A stretch of DNA of 64,000 nt, taken from an uncultured Lachnospiraceae bacterium (GTDB lineage: Bacteria > Bacillota > Clostridia > Lachnospirales > Lachnospiraceae). Location of the stretch: assembly GCA_900550475.1 (NCBI GenBank), contig URSA01000002.1, positions 203,672-267,671 of the forward strand, in the 5' to 3' direction. Every line of letters begins with the position of its first letter. Position 1 is the stretch's first letter. Of the stretch, positions 55,210 to 63,754 are shown in pieces. Position numbers and translations under genes: made by a program. The notes beneath the pieces were generated by a model. That model saw only the letters and a program-made list of their open reading frames with translations. It was not told the DNA's origin and made no database searches.

Positions 55210-57027
55210 ATGAACATTTTGACGGTAGACAACATTACAAAGTCATACGGGGAGAGGAAGCTGTTCGATCAGGCTTCCTTTTTTCTGCAGGAGGGAGAAA
55301 AGGCGGGAATCATCGGCATCAACGGCACCGGGAAGAGTACGCTTTTAAGGATGATCGCCGGAGCGGAAGAGCCCGACGAGGGACAGATCATCCGGGCGAA
55401 CGGAAAAGTGATCAGTTTTCTCACACAACACCCGAAGTTTGAGGAAAACGATACCGTGCTGGAGGCGGTGATGAAAACAGAGAGTCCGCAGGGCGTGACC
55501 CGGGCGCAGGGGGAATCGGAGGACAGGGCAAAGAACATGATGACCCGGCTGGGAATCACGGATTTTACGGAAACCTGCGGATGCCTGTCCGGCGGACAGA
55601 GAAAGAGACTGGCACTGATCCGGACGCTTCTTTCTCCGGCGGATATCCTGATTCTGGACGAGCCAACGAACCATTTGGACGGAGATATGGCGGATTGGCT
55701 TGAGGAGACGCTGAAAGCGAAGCGATGCACGCTGCTGATGGTGACCCATGACCGCTATTTTCTTGACAGCGTGGCAAACCGTATTGTGGAGATTGAACGG
55801 GGGCATATTTATTCCTATGCCACTAATTATGCCGGATATCTCGAGGCGAAGATGCAGCGGGAGGAAAGCGCCCTTGCATCGGAGAGAAAGCGGCAGTCCA
55901 TACTCAGAACCGAGCTGGAATGGGTCAGGCGGGGAGCACGCGCCAGATCGACCAAACAGAAGGCGAGACTGGAGCGGTATGAAGAACTGAAAAACAGACA
56001 GGCACCGGAAGCAGCACAGAATGTGGAACTGGGCTCCGTAGCGTCCAGACTGGGGCGCACCACCATTGAACTGGAGCAGGTGTCGAAGTGCTTTGGGGAA
56101 AAGGTTCTGTTCCGGGATTTTTCCTATATCTTCCTCAAAAATGACAGGGTGGGTTTTGTGGGAAAAAACGGGTGCGGAAAAACCACGCTTATGCGGATGA
56201 TTGCCGGACAGATACAGCCGGATGAAGGGCATGTGGTGGTCGGGCAGACCGTCAGAATCGCCTACTATCAACAAGAATGTGCCATGCCGGAGGGGAAGCG
56301 GGTTATCGATTACATCCGGGATGTGGCGGAAATCGTAGATACGTCGGAGGGGAAGGTTACGGCGTCCAAAATGCTGGAGCAGTTTCTGTTTTCGGGCGAG
56401 GATCAGTACGGGCTGATCGGCAAGCTCTCCGGTGGGGAAAAGAGAAGGCTGAATCTGTGCAGAGTTCTGATGGAGGGGCCGAATGTGCTGATTCTGGACG
56501 AGCCCACAAATGATCTGGATATTGCCACTCTGACGGTACTGGAAAACTATCTGGATCAGTTTCAGGGCATCGTGATTGCCGTGTCCCATGACCGCTATTT
56601 TCTGGATCGTACCATGCACCGTATTTTTTCCTTTGAAGGATCCGGGAAGATCAGGCAGTATGAGGGCGGTTATTCGGATTATATGCTGAGGAAGGAGATG
56701 GAGTCTGCGGAAGCAGAGCCGGCACCGGGACAACCGACGGAAAAGCAGCCGTCTGCCGGGAGAACATCCGCTCCCCGCAAATTGAAATTCTCCTATAAGG
56801 AACAGAAAGAATACGAGACCATAGAAGCAGATATTGCCGGGTTGGAAGAAAAAATTGCCGGGCTGGAGGCGAGGATTCCCATGTTTTCAAGTGATTTTGT
56901 GAAGCTTCAGGAGCTGACAGCCGAGAAGGAGAAGGTGGAGGCGGAACTGGAGGAAAAAATGGAGCGCTGGATGTATCTGGAGGATCTGGCGGCGCGGATC
57001 GCAGCCGGTGAAATGCAGCCGGAATAA
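55210..57027 (+). CDS. ABC-F family ATPase
   Basis: 605 residues, soluble, two ABC domains in one chain. Walker A motifs GINGTGKST (near 38) and GKNGCGKTT (near 320), signatures LSGGQRKRLALIRTLL and LSGGEKRRLNLCRVLM, Walker B segments ILILDEPTNHLD and VLILDEPTNDLD, and a charged inter-domain linker (ALASERKRQSILRTELEW) typical of ABC-F. A C-terminal coiled-coil extension (QKEYETIEADIAGLEEKIAG) resembles Uup. ABC-F proteins act at the ribosomal E site on stalled or structured states. Some give antibiotic resistance, but nothing here shows that. GGAGTG precedes the ATG. Confidence 0.94.
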   Translation: MNILTVDNITKSYGERKLFDQASFFLQEGEKAGIIGINGTGKSTLLRMIAGAEEPDEGQIIRANGKVISFLTQHPKFEENDTVLEAVMKTESPQGVTRAQGESEDRAKNMMTRLGITDFTETCGCLSGGQRKRLALIRTLLSPADILILDEPTNHLDGDMADWLEETLKAKRCTLLMVTHDRYFLDSVANRIVEIERGHIYSYATNYAGYLEAKMQREESALASERKRQSILRTELEWVRRGARARSTKQKARLERYEELKNRQAPEAAQNVELGSVASRLGRTTIELEQVSKCFGEKVLFRDFSYIFLKNDRVGFVGKNGCGKTTLMRMIAGQIQPDEGHVVVGQTVRIAYYQQECAMPEGKRVIDYIRDVAEIVDTSEGKVTASKMLEQFLFSGEDQYGLIGKLSGGEKRRLNLCRVLMEGPNVLILDEPTNDLDIATLTVLENYLDQFQGIVIAVSHDRYFLDRTMHRIFSFEGSGKIRQYEGGYSDYMLRKEMESAEAEPAPGQPTEKQPSAGRTSAPRKLKFSYKEQKEYETIEADIAGLEEKIAGLEARIPMFSSDFVKLQELTAEKEKVEAELEEKMERWMYLEDLAARIAAGEMQPE

Positions 57028-57058
57028 ATTCACAGTTTTTCCACATTTTAAACACAAT

Positions 57059-57087
57059 TTGAACGCATCCCTCCTTTATGATAAAGT
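57059..57087 (+). promoter_or_regulatory. Possible promoter of the beta-helix-like lipoprotein gene
   Basis: TTGAAC, 17 bases, TAAAGT. No terminator is visible after the ABC-F gene, so read-through is also possible. Confidence 0.35.
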
Positions 57088-57136
57088 CACGATCAACAAA
57101 GAAAACGTGTTCATAGAAGGGAACGGAGGGATGAAT

Positions 57137-59011
57137 ATGAAACTGAAAACATTATGCTGTGTGCTGACAGCGTCCATGATTTTGAGTTTATGTGCAGGGT
57201 GCGGTACGCAGACAAATGACGATACGACGCCCACGACGGAGACGGTCGCGACGGAAAGCACCACGCAGGAAACCGAGACGGTATACGGAAGGATTACGGA
57301 GATCGGCACTGGTGCCATCACCATCAGCCGGCTTGCGGAAATGGTATCGCCGCAGGGCGGAGAAATGCCGGGAGGAGAAGCGCCGAGCGGGGAAGCACCC
57401 AGCGGGGAAGCACCGGAGAAACCGAGCGGAGAAGCACTCAGCGGAGAAGCACCGAGTGGAATGCCTAACGGGGAAGCACCGGAGAAGCCGGACGGGGAAG
57501 CCCCGAGTGGAATGTCCGGTGGGGAAGCACCCAGCGGCACCCCCGGCAGTCAGGAGAGTTTCCCGGAGAATCTGGAGGGAGAGACCTGCACCTACACGCT
57601 GACCGATGAAACCGTATATACCGTGAACGGAGAGACCGCTTCCCTTGCGGATCTGCAGGTGGGCGACATGGTAGTCATTGAGATTGACGGCAGCGAGGCA
57701 AAGACCATTACCGTGCAGAGTATGACCGGCGGCCCGGATGGCATGCCGGGCGGCATGGGCGGCAGCACATCCGTGGACACGGAGGGCGCTTATCAGGTTA
57801 CGGATACACAGGCATGGAACGGTGACAGCTATGATACACAGGATGCAGATATGTCTGTGATCATGGTTACGGACGGCGGAAGCCTGACGTTGGAAAATGC
57901 CACGGTAGAAAAGAGTGGAGATACCTCCAATACGGAAAACAGCGAGTTTTACGGTCAGAATGCGGCTGTTCTGGTAAAGAGCGGCAGTAGCGCGACCATT
58001 TCGGATACCACGATCATCACCGGTGCCGAAGGAGCAAACGCCGTTTTTGCAACCGGCGAAGGTGCTGAAATCACCTTGAGCGGCGTGACCATAAACACCA
58101 CCGGCAACTCTTCCAGAGGTCTGGATGCCACCTACGGAGGCAGCATCACGGCGGATACGGTGGACATTACCACACAGGGGGCGCACTGTGCAGCCCTTGC
58201 CACGGACAGAGGGGAGGGAACGATCACGGTGACAAACGGAAAACTGCGCACCTCCGGGGAAGGCTCACCTTGCATTTATTCTACCGGTAACATTACCGTA
58301 TCGGATTCCGAGGGACTTGCCACAGGCTCGTCCATAGCGGTTGTGGAAGGCAAAAACAGTATCACGGTGAAAAATTCCACTCTGAAGGCATACGGAATCG
58401 GCAGGGCAAACGGCGGAATTGATGATGCCGGGGTGATGATCTATCAGAGCATGTCCGGTGATGCGGGCGAGGGAACCGGTTCCTTTACGGCGGAGGACAG
58501 CACGCTGTCAATCTCGGAGGAATCCGGCAAATACACCACGGCCCCCATGTTTTTTGTGACCAATACGGATGCGGTGATCCGGCTGACCAACACAGAGCTG
58601 CAATATGGCAGCGGCGTGCTCCTGTCGGCAACGGGAAATGACGGCGAGTGGGGAAATGCAGGCTCCAACGGCGGAAATCTAGAATTTTATGCGGAAAATC
58701 AGAGCCTTGCGGGCGATGTGGAAGCGGATGAGATCAGTACCATCAGCATGGTGCTTACAAACAGCGAGCTTAAGGGAGCGGTGAATGCAGAAAACACTGC
58801 AAAGGAAGTGTCCCTTTCTCTGGATTTCGACAGTATCTGGGAAGTGACCGGCACCTCATATGTGACCGTTCTCACCAACGAAGATATCACCTGCGGAAAT
58901 ATTCATTCCAACGGATATGATGTGTATTATGATGCGGATGCAGCGGGAAATGAATGGCTGAACGGCGCCACCGTTACACTTGCGGGAGGCGGAAGCCTGA
59001 TTCCCATGTAG
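57137..59011 (+). CDS. Large surface lipoprotein with Gly/Glu/Pro-rich linker and beta-helix-like repeats
   Basis: 624 residues from the ATG with GGAGGG at spacing six. An ATG two codons earlier sits directly on that site and is less likely. Lipobox LCAGC near residue 22 and a Thr-rich start are followed by a low-complexity region of about 60 residues built from GEAPSGEAP- and GEAPEKP-like units. A segment with ETCTYTLTDETVYTVNG is like DUF5666-type beta domains. From about 250 onward, repeated strands rich in Gly, Ser, Thr and Asn (DGGSLTLENATVEKSG, GAEITLSGVTINTTGNSS) suggest a right-handed beta-helix as in pectate-lyase-like or carbohydrate-binding proteins. No catalytic site is recognised. 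Probably a surface binding protein. Confidence 0.8.
   Translation: MKLKTLCCVLTASMILSLCAGCGTQTNDDTTPTTETVATESTTQETETVYGRITEIGTGAITISRLAEMVSPQGGEMPGGEAPSGEAPSGEAPEKPSGEALSGEAPSGMPNGEAPEKPDGEAPSGMSGGEAPSGTPGSQESFPENLEGETCTYTLTDETVYTVNGETASLADLQVGDMVVIEIDGSEAKTITVQSMTGGPDGMPGGMGGSTSVDTEGAYQVTDTQAWNGDSYDTQDADMSVIMVTDGGSLTLENATVEKSGDTSNTENSEFYGQNAAVLVKSGSSATISDTTIITGAEGANAVFATGEGAEITLSGVTINTTGNSSRGLDATYGGSITADTVDITTQGAHCAALATDRGEGTITVTNGKLRTSGEGSPCIYSTGNITVSDSEGLATGSSIAVVEGKNSITVKNSTLKAYGIGRANGGIDDAGVMIYQSMSGDAGEGTGSFTAEDSTLSISEESGKYTTAPMFFVTNTDAVIRLTNTELQYGSGVLLSATGNDGEWGNAGSNGGNLEFYAENQSLAGDVEADEISTISMVLTNSELKGAVNAENTAKEVSLSLDFDSIWEVTGTSYVTVLTNEDITCGNIHSNGYDVYYDADAAGNEWLNGATVTLAGGGSLIPM
57360..57545 (+). 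repeat. Imperfect in-frame repeats encoding GEAPSGEAPEKP-type linker
   Basis: Related 15-bp and 30-bp segments (GGGGAAGCACCCAGC-like) recur about ten times within the lipoprotein gene and encode an acidic, Pro-rich flexible linker. Confidence 0.8.
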
Positions 59012-59034
59012 GGAGCACAGCTTAGCTGCGCTCC
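59012..59034. terminator. Stem-loop between convergent lipoprotein and GH74 genes
   Basis: A ten-position stem (GGAGCACAGC with GCTGCGCTCC, one mismatch) has a three-base loop that is the GH74 stop codon. No T-run is seen on either strand, so it is only a possible bidirectional 3'-end signal. Confidence 0.4.
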
Positions 59035-61340
59035 TCGCCGTATAGGGCACCAAAAGAGCCGGTGGCGATGTAAAAACGTCCGAAGGTACGGCAGTCTCCG
59101 TCGATGCTGTTAATGTCTCCGAACATTTGCGTCGCGTCATTTAACTGTTCCCAGGACAACCCCTGATCCAGCGAACGATGGAATCCGTAGTGACCGTCAA
59201 TGATTCCGCAAAGGTAGAAGGCTTTGTCCTCGGCTATGTAATCTCCACCATTTCGCAGCAAACCGAGACCGAAGCGGTAAGTGGCGTCCCCGTCCTTCGT
59301 GATCTTTTGGAACGTCAGGGATGCGGCGGACGGATCGTAGATCATTTTATAAAGTCCGTGTGTGTTCAGTGCAAGGAAAAGAACGCCCTCCTTGCCGGAT
59401 TCCACACGGATTTCCGTTTTGTTGGCACAGTCGATCAGCCCGAAGTCAAGATCCGGGAAATCAGCCGGAATCTGCTGCTTTATAAAATGTGCGCCACCGT
59501 CCGTGCTGATGTAGATGCGGGAATGTTCTCCGAACCCATACATCAGGGAAGGATTCACGCGATCTGCATACACCTTCATATAGGCGGCATCCGGGTCGGC
59601 ATTCTCCACCGTGATGCGGGAAAAAGTTTCTCCGCCGTCATGGCTGTATACCACCGCATTTATGGGAAGCCGTGAGTTGTCCGCAATAGACCACACAATG
59701 TTATTACAATCCGATGAGAGAGCCACCCAGCCGGAATTGACGTTGGGGTGCTCAATGCGGGAGAGAAGGGTATCAATCTCATCAGACAGACCGTAGGGCA
59801 TGGGAAGTCTGCGAAAGCTTCTGCACTGGTCATGTGAGAGAATCAGTCCACCCTTTGTTTTTCCGGTCCAGTTGCCGCGGGGCGTCACAATGACAGTCTC
59901 CGGGCGCGCATCCGAAAAGTCGGCATTGATACAGGTAATGTAGCGGTTTCCATCCGCATCGGCAAAGGAGTTGTCGCAGGGCTCGTCCAGGGAACGGAAA
60001 GCAAAACCGCCCAGATCCCCCAAAATGTCAATGACCTGCACATCACCGGCGGGCAGACCGTAAATATTCAGGTGAACCGTCTCCTCCAGCCCTTTGCAGC
60101 AATCGCTGAAAACAGCGGTTTTATCCGTAAAATTGCGGCTTACAAAAACCCCGGTTCCGGAGTTGAACCAAATCTCATCCGGGCAGAAGGGATTGCATTT
60201 CAAATCGCTGAGCCAGTGGATCAGATTGTGTCCGCCATTGCAGCAGGGGCGCATATACGGCGCCTGAAAATCCATTTTTCCCACAGAGAGATCATACAGC
60301 TTGACCTCCCAGGTATTTCCGTTGTCGAAGGAGAGGAAAATCATGTCCCCGTCATCCTTGCAAATGGTGGAGCAGGCTACCATGCCCGGAAGTGCGGGAC
60401 AGGTAGTAATGCCGGAAAAACCGTACTCCGGCATGCAGCCCTTTGCCGTCAGTTCCGCTCCGCAGGGCGTTGTGTTGGAGGCATTGGGCGTAATTTCCGT
60501 GTAGTCGCCCAGTCTGCCGTTTTCGAAAGGATAACGCAGCACACAGCCGGCAATCGTGTCCCCGGAGTCGCAGCTATAACCGTTTTCCACCACATAGGAG
60601 CGTCTGCCCGTCACAGCGCAGGTAACATAGAGAAAGGTCCCGTCACAGTCGATGCGCTGTGCCACAAGCCCGGCTAACTTCGAGTCCGGAATATCCACGC
60701 TCTCCGGCATGGAAAGCGGTGCAAAGGAGGCGCCTCTGTCATAGGAGACATACAAACTGTGTCCCCGCACATGCCCCTTTTGGTTTGCAAGTCCCGCCGT
60801 ACCTGCCACCACGGTATTTCCGTCGGACGACACCCACACAAGCGTCATCTGTTCTTCGCCCGCAACGGGAAGAACCTCCCAACTTTCGCCAAGATCGCTG
60901 GTTCTGAGCAGTCCACCCTTCTGACTGGCATAATAGAAGGTATCCTGCCGTGAGGTGTCCTGCACAAGGCGGTAACCGGTGCCGCGTCCGTTCCAGTTGC
61001 CGTGTACGGGAGTGGGAACGGAATGGTACGAGAAGGTCTCTCCGCGATCCTCCGAAACTGCCAATACACCCTTGGGATTGCCGTCCGTGCCGCTGATTGC
61101 CAGAAGTCTGTCGGGATGGTGCTCGTCCAGCGCGATGGCAATAGGGTAGGTTTCGCTCAAGTCGAACATGGTGACATGGGTCGAAAGACTTTTCCAGCTC
61201 TGCTTGTCGGGATTGTACCGGTAAATTCCGCCGATGTCGGTTCTAAGGTAGAGCGTTCCTTCCTGTTTTTTTGAAAAAAGAAAACCTGTCACATATCCTC
61301 CTCCGGGGATGGGCAGGTTCTTGTACTCATATGGTATCAT
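59022..61340 (-). CDS. Family 74 glycoside hydrolase (xyloglucanase type) without signal peptide
   Basis: 772 residues, two seven-bladed beta-propellers expected. GH74 hallmarks: GGGYVTGFLFSKKQEGTLYL then RTDIGGIYRYN with catalytic Asp35, and ILGDLGGFAFRSLDEP with the second catalytic Asp442. BNR/Asp-box repeats are frequent (SEDRGETFSYH, SYDRGASFAPL, SHDGGETFSRI, SLDQGLSWEQL). GH74 enzymes cut the beta-1,4-glucan backbone of xyloglucan or its oligosaccharides. Most known members are secreted, but the start chosen (GAGGATT before the ATG) leaves no signal peptide, so this one should act inside the cell on imported oligosaccharides. The GH31 alpha-xylosidase at 40 kb is a natural partner. Confidence 0.9.
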   Translation of the reverse strand: MIPYEYKNLPIPGGGYVTGFLFSKKQEGTLYLRTDIGGIYRYNPDKQSWKSLSTHVTMFDLSETYPIAIALDEHHPDRLLAISGTDGNPKGVLAVSEDRGETFSYHSVPTPVHGNWNGRGTGYRLVQDTSRQDTFYYASQKGGLLRTSDLGESWEVLPVAGEEQMTLVWVSSDGNTVVAGTAGLANQKGHVRGHSLYVSYDRGASFAPLSMPESVDIPDSKLAGLVAQRIDCDGTFLYVTCAVTGRRSYVVENGYSCDSGDTIAGCVLRYPFENGRLGDYTEITPNASNTTPCGAELTAKGCMPEYGFSGITTCPALPGMVACSTICKDDGDMIFLSFDNGNTWEVKLYDLSVGKMDFQAPYMRPCCNGGHNLIHWLSDLKCNPFCPDEIWFNSGTGVFVSRNFTDKTAVFSDCCKGLEETVHLNIYGLPAGDVQVIDILGDLGGFAFRSLDEPCDNSFADADGNRYITCINADFSDARPETVIVTPRGNWTGKTKGGLILSHDQCRSFRRLPMPYGLSDEIDTLLSRIEHPNVNSGWVALSSDCNNIVWSIADNSRLPINAVVYSHDGGETFSRITVENADPDAAYMKVYADRVNPSLMYGFGEHSRIYISTDGGAHFIKQQIPADFPDLDFGLIDCANKTEIRVESGKEGVLFLALNTHGLYKMIYDPSAASLTFQKITKDGDATYRFGLGLLRNGGDYIAEDKAFYLCGIIDGHYGFHRSLDQGLSWEQLNDATQMFGDINSIDGDCRTFGRFYIATGSFGALYGEERS

Positions 61341-61412
61341 AGTAATCCTCATTTCTGAGCAGCTTGTCGCCAAGAGGTGACACAAATATCAAATTGCATC
61401 TGTCAGTTCTAC

Positions 61413-61526
61413 TCAGTCCTCAATATCTTCATTTGCAGCAACTGCAGAAACCACGGACGAAACAACGGATACCACTACCGCAAAAATAATGACCAGAAGA
61501 CCGCCGCCTAAAACAACTAATTCCAT
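61413..61526 (-). CDS. 37-residue membrane microprotein
   Basis: Too short for routine gene calling but well supported: a promoter on the same strand, AAAGGTGG about eight bases before the ATG, and a clear design. The product begins MELVVLGGGLLVIIFAVVVV, continues as a Val/Ser-rich helix and ends with the acidic tail AANEDIED. It would be a single-pass membrane peptide with its N-terminus probably outside. Its stop is 73 bases before the GH74 ATG and no terminator lies between, so the two may share a transcript. It could be a small regulatory peptide or a toxin-like peptide; neither is shown. Confidence 0.65.
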   Translation of the reverse strand: MELVVLGGGLLVIIFAVVVSVVSSVVSAVAANEDIED

Positions 61527-61554
61527 AGTCAGCCACCTTTCAAAGTTTTTTTAT

Positions 61555-61583
61555 ATTATAGTCGATTTTCTGAAAAAAATCAA
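61555..61583 (-). promoter_or_regulatory. Promoter of the microprotein (and possibly GH74)
   Basis: On the minus strand: TTGATT, exactly 17 bases, TATAAT, about 29 bases before the microprotein ATG. Confidence 0.65.
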
Positions 61584-61603
61584 AGATTTTTTGTGAAAAA
61601 CAA

Positions 61604-61632
61604 TGGAAAGATAAGGAAATAAACGGTATAAT
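61604..61632 (+). promoter_or_regulatory. Promoter of the EAL-domain gene
   Basis: TGGAAA, 17 bases, TATAAT. The -10 is consensus and the -35 is weak. Confidence 0.5.
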
Positions 61633-61686
61633 GATAGAGGAGAAAGAAGCGCATGGGGCAATGAAATACGCGACGAGGTCATGGGG

Positions 61687-63021
61687 ATGGACAAAAGGGA
61701 AAACGACGAAAAGACAAGGGAGCAGTTGTACTTGTACTCCCTGCGGAAAATGGCGGAAAACAATCTGGAGAGCAACCGTTCCTTTATGACGGGACTCTAC
61801 AATCTGCGTGCATTTCTGTATAAAGCGGACGAGGAAATGCGGCAGAATCCGGGTCTGCGTTTTGCCATGATTGTGATGGATCTTGCAAATTTCAAGTCGG
61901 TCAACGCATTCTGCGGAAGGGACGAGGGAGACGGTCTGCTCAAGTGCATTGCCGATGCGTTCCGAGAGTATGAGGGGGAGCATGTGGTGCTGTCCCATTT
62001 CAGGGCGGACATTTTTGCCATGCTGACGCCCTTTGAACATGAGGATGATCTGATTGCCATTACAAGACAGATCGGGGACAGGATCGAGGCATATAAAATG
62101 AACTGTAAGATCTTTCCCGCTTTCGGCATCTGTGTTGCCACGGATCCCGAGATGCCCGCCAGCCTGATGAAGGACTACGCGAGTATGGCATTAAAAAGCA
62201 TTAAGGGCAAGTTTTATGCCAAGTATATATTCTTTGACGACAGCATGTATCGGCGTATGCTCACGGAGAAACAGATTGAGAACGAGGTTGTGGATGCTCT
62301 TGCGGGCGGGCAGATGAAGCTGTTCGTGCAGCCCAAGGTGAATATGGAAGACGGCAGTATTGTGGGCGGGGAGGCACTGGTGCGCTGGCTTCATCCCGAA
62401 AAGGGCATCATTTCCCCGGCAGAGTTTATCCCGGTCATTGAAAAAAGCGGATTCATTATCAATGTGGACGCTTACATGTGGGAGGAGGTTTTCCGGCTGA
62501 TCGGGCGCAGACTGCAGGAAAACAGCCCGGTGGTGCCGATCTCCATCAATATCTCACGAATGCATGTGTACGACAAATTCTTTGTGGAGCGCCTGCTGGA
62601 TTTAAAGGAGCGCTACGGCGTGCCGCCTTATTATGTCCCTCTGGAACTGACAGAGAGCGGCTTTCTGGAGGAAGAGGAAACCATGTATGAAAACATGAAA
62701 TTCCTCAAACAGCAGGGCTTCCGGATTTCCATGGACGATTTTGGAACAGGCTATTCCACCATGACCATGCTGCGGGATGAGCCGGTGGATGAGATCAAGA
62801 TTGACAAGGGTTTTCTGGACGGAATGGAGAATGCCAAGAGCAGGATCATCGTGAGCCATGTACTGGGAATGCTGCGGGACCTGGATCTTGACATGATCGC
62901 AGAGGGTGTCGAGAATGAGGAGCAGCAGAAGTTCCTGCTTGACTGCGGCTGCAGAAACGCGCAGGGATTCTACTATTACAGACCCATGGCTTCGGCGGAA
63001 TTTGAAAAGCTGATCGGTTAG
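61687..63021 (+). CDS. c-di-GMP phosphodiesterase: degenerate GGDEF plus intact EAL domain
   Basis: 444 residues, soluble. The N-terminal GGDEF-like domain keeps FMTGLYNLRAF and MIVMDLANFKSVN, but the GGDEF position reads FRADIF, so it should not make c-di-GMP. It may bind GTP as a regulator, as in other degenerate pairs. The EAL domain is intact: GEALVRWLHPEKGIISPAEF with Glu229, ISINISRMH, LELTESGF, MDDFGTGYSTM with the metal-binding DD pair, EIKIDKGF and AEGVENEEQ. Hydrolysis of c-di-GMP is predicted. GAGG is eight bases from the chosen ATG; an ATG two codons earlier is too close to it. Terminator 55 bases after the stop. Confidence 0.92.
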   Translation: MDKRENDEKTREQLYLYSLRKMAENNLESNRSFMTGLYNLRAFLYKADEEMRQNPGLRFAMIVMDLANFKSVNAFCGRDEGDGLLKCIADAFREYEGEHVVLSHFRADIFAMLTPFEHEDDLIAITRQIGDRIEAYKMNCKIFPAFGICVATDPEMPASLMKDYASMALKSIKGKFYAKYIFFDDSMYRRMLTEKQIENEVVDALAGGQMKLFVQPKVNMEDGSIVGGEALVRWLHPEKGIISPAEFIPVIEKSGFIINVDAYMWEEVFRLIGRRLQENSPVVPISINISRMHVYDKFFVERLLDLKERYGVPPYYVPLELTESGFLEEEETMYENMKFLKQQGFRISMDDFGTGYSTMTMLRDEPVDEIKIDKGFLDGMENAKSRIIVSHVLGMLRDLDLDMIAEGVENEEQQKFLLDCGCRNAQGFYYYRPMASAEFEKLIG

Positions 63022-63075
63022 AGGAATCTCCAAACAGGGGAACAGAGGAAATCAGGATGCCGGACGCTTGGATGC

Positions 63076-63110
63076 AGTGCAATTCGATAAAATCGGATTG
63101 CACTTTTTTT
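63076..63110 (+). terminator. Strong terminator after the EAL gene
   Basis: A 13-bp stem (AGTGCAATTCGAT with ATCGGATTGCACT, one wobble) with a three-base loop is followed by seven T. Confidence 0.92.
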
Positions 63111-63223
63111 AAGGATGGGACAGTATGGGAGTATTCTTTTCGCTGTCCTCGCCGGATGACTGGCTCGGAAACGCATTCAATCAAAAGCAATACTGCAACA
63201 TAAAAGCAAGGAGGAAAGACACT

Positions 63224-63709
63224 ATGGAACGTCAGTACACAAGACTGGATGAGGCAAGAAAGGTAATCGATCCGATCATCAAAGCAATCGAAAATGAGGA
63301 ATCGAAGCGGAGCGCTTATGTGCATCTGTACGGAGTGGGACTTATGGCGTCGCTGCTGGCACTGAAAAGAGGCTATACGAGAGAGGTTGCTGAGTTGGCG
63401 GAAATTGTCGGGATTCTTCACGATCTTTTGACATATGCGGATGTTGAGGAGGATACCTATGATCATGCTCATAAATGTGCTGATTATGCCAGAGAATATG
63501 TTCTCAGTAAGCTTACAAGCTTTTCGGACGAAGAGAAGGAAATGATCTATCAGGGAGTCTACAATCACAGTGACAAAAACGTGAAAGGGAACTGGTTTGA
63601 AGAAATCATAAAGGATGCGGACGCCGTGCAGCACACCTTAAGAAATCCGATGGAAAATTTCTTTTATGAACACCCAAGGATCCAGCAGGTTCTGGAGGAG
63701 ATTGTCTGA
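63224..63709 (+). CDS. HD-domain phosphohydrolase family protein
   Basis: 161 residues from the ATG with AAGGAGG upstream. A longer in-frame start lies 99 bases earlier but lacks a site. HD-domain pattern: AYVHLYGVGLMASLLALKRG with the first His, VGILHDLLTY with His66-Asp67, DHAHKCADYARE, and IYQGVYNHSDKN with a later Asp in KDADAVQHTL. Such small HD proteins hydrolyse phosphate esters of nucleotides or related compounds in a metal-dependent way. The substrate is unknown. It is the last gene before a tandem repeat array. Confidence 0.82.
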   Translation: MERQYTRLDEARKVIDPIIKAIENEESKRSAYVHLYGVGLMASLLALKRGYTREVAELAEIVGILHDLLTYADVEEDTYDHAHKCADYAREYVLSKLTSFSDEEKEMIYQGVYNHSDKNVKGNWFEEIIKDADAVQHTLRNPMENFFYEHPRIQQVLEEIV

Positions 63710-63754
63710 AAAATGGTATTGTCCGAAAGTAACGCGGGGCGGAGAGAGCAGGAA

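Noticed and set aside
55210..57027. Antibiotic resistance ABC-F
   Set aside because: The C-terminal coiled coil and general form resemble housekeeping Uup-type proteins; nothing specific to resistance subfamilies is visible.
57059..57090. Third ECF-like promoter (TGAACG) before the lipoprotein gene
   Set aside because: No GTCTT-type element lies at the 17-base spacing; a weak housekeeping promoter fits better.
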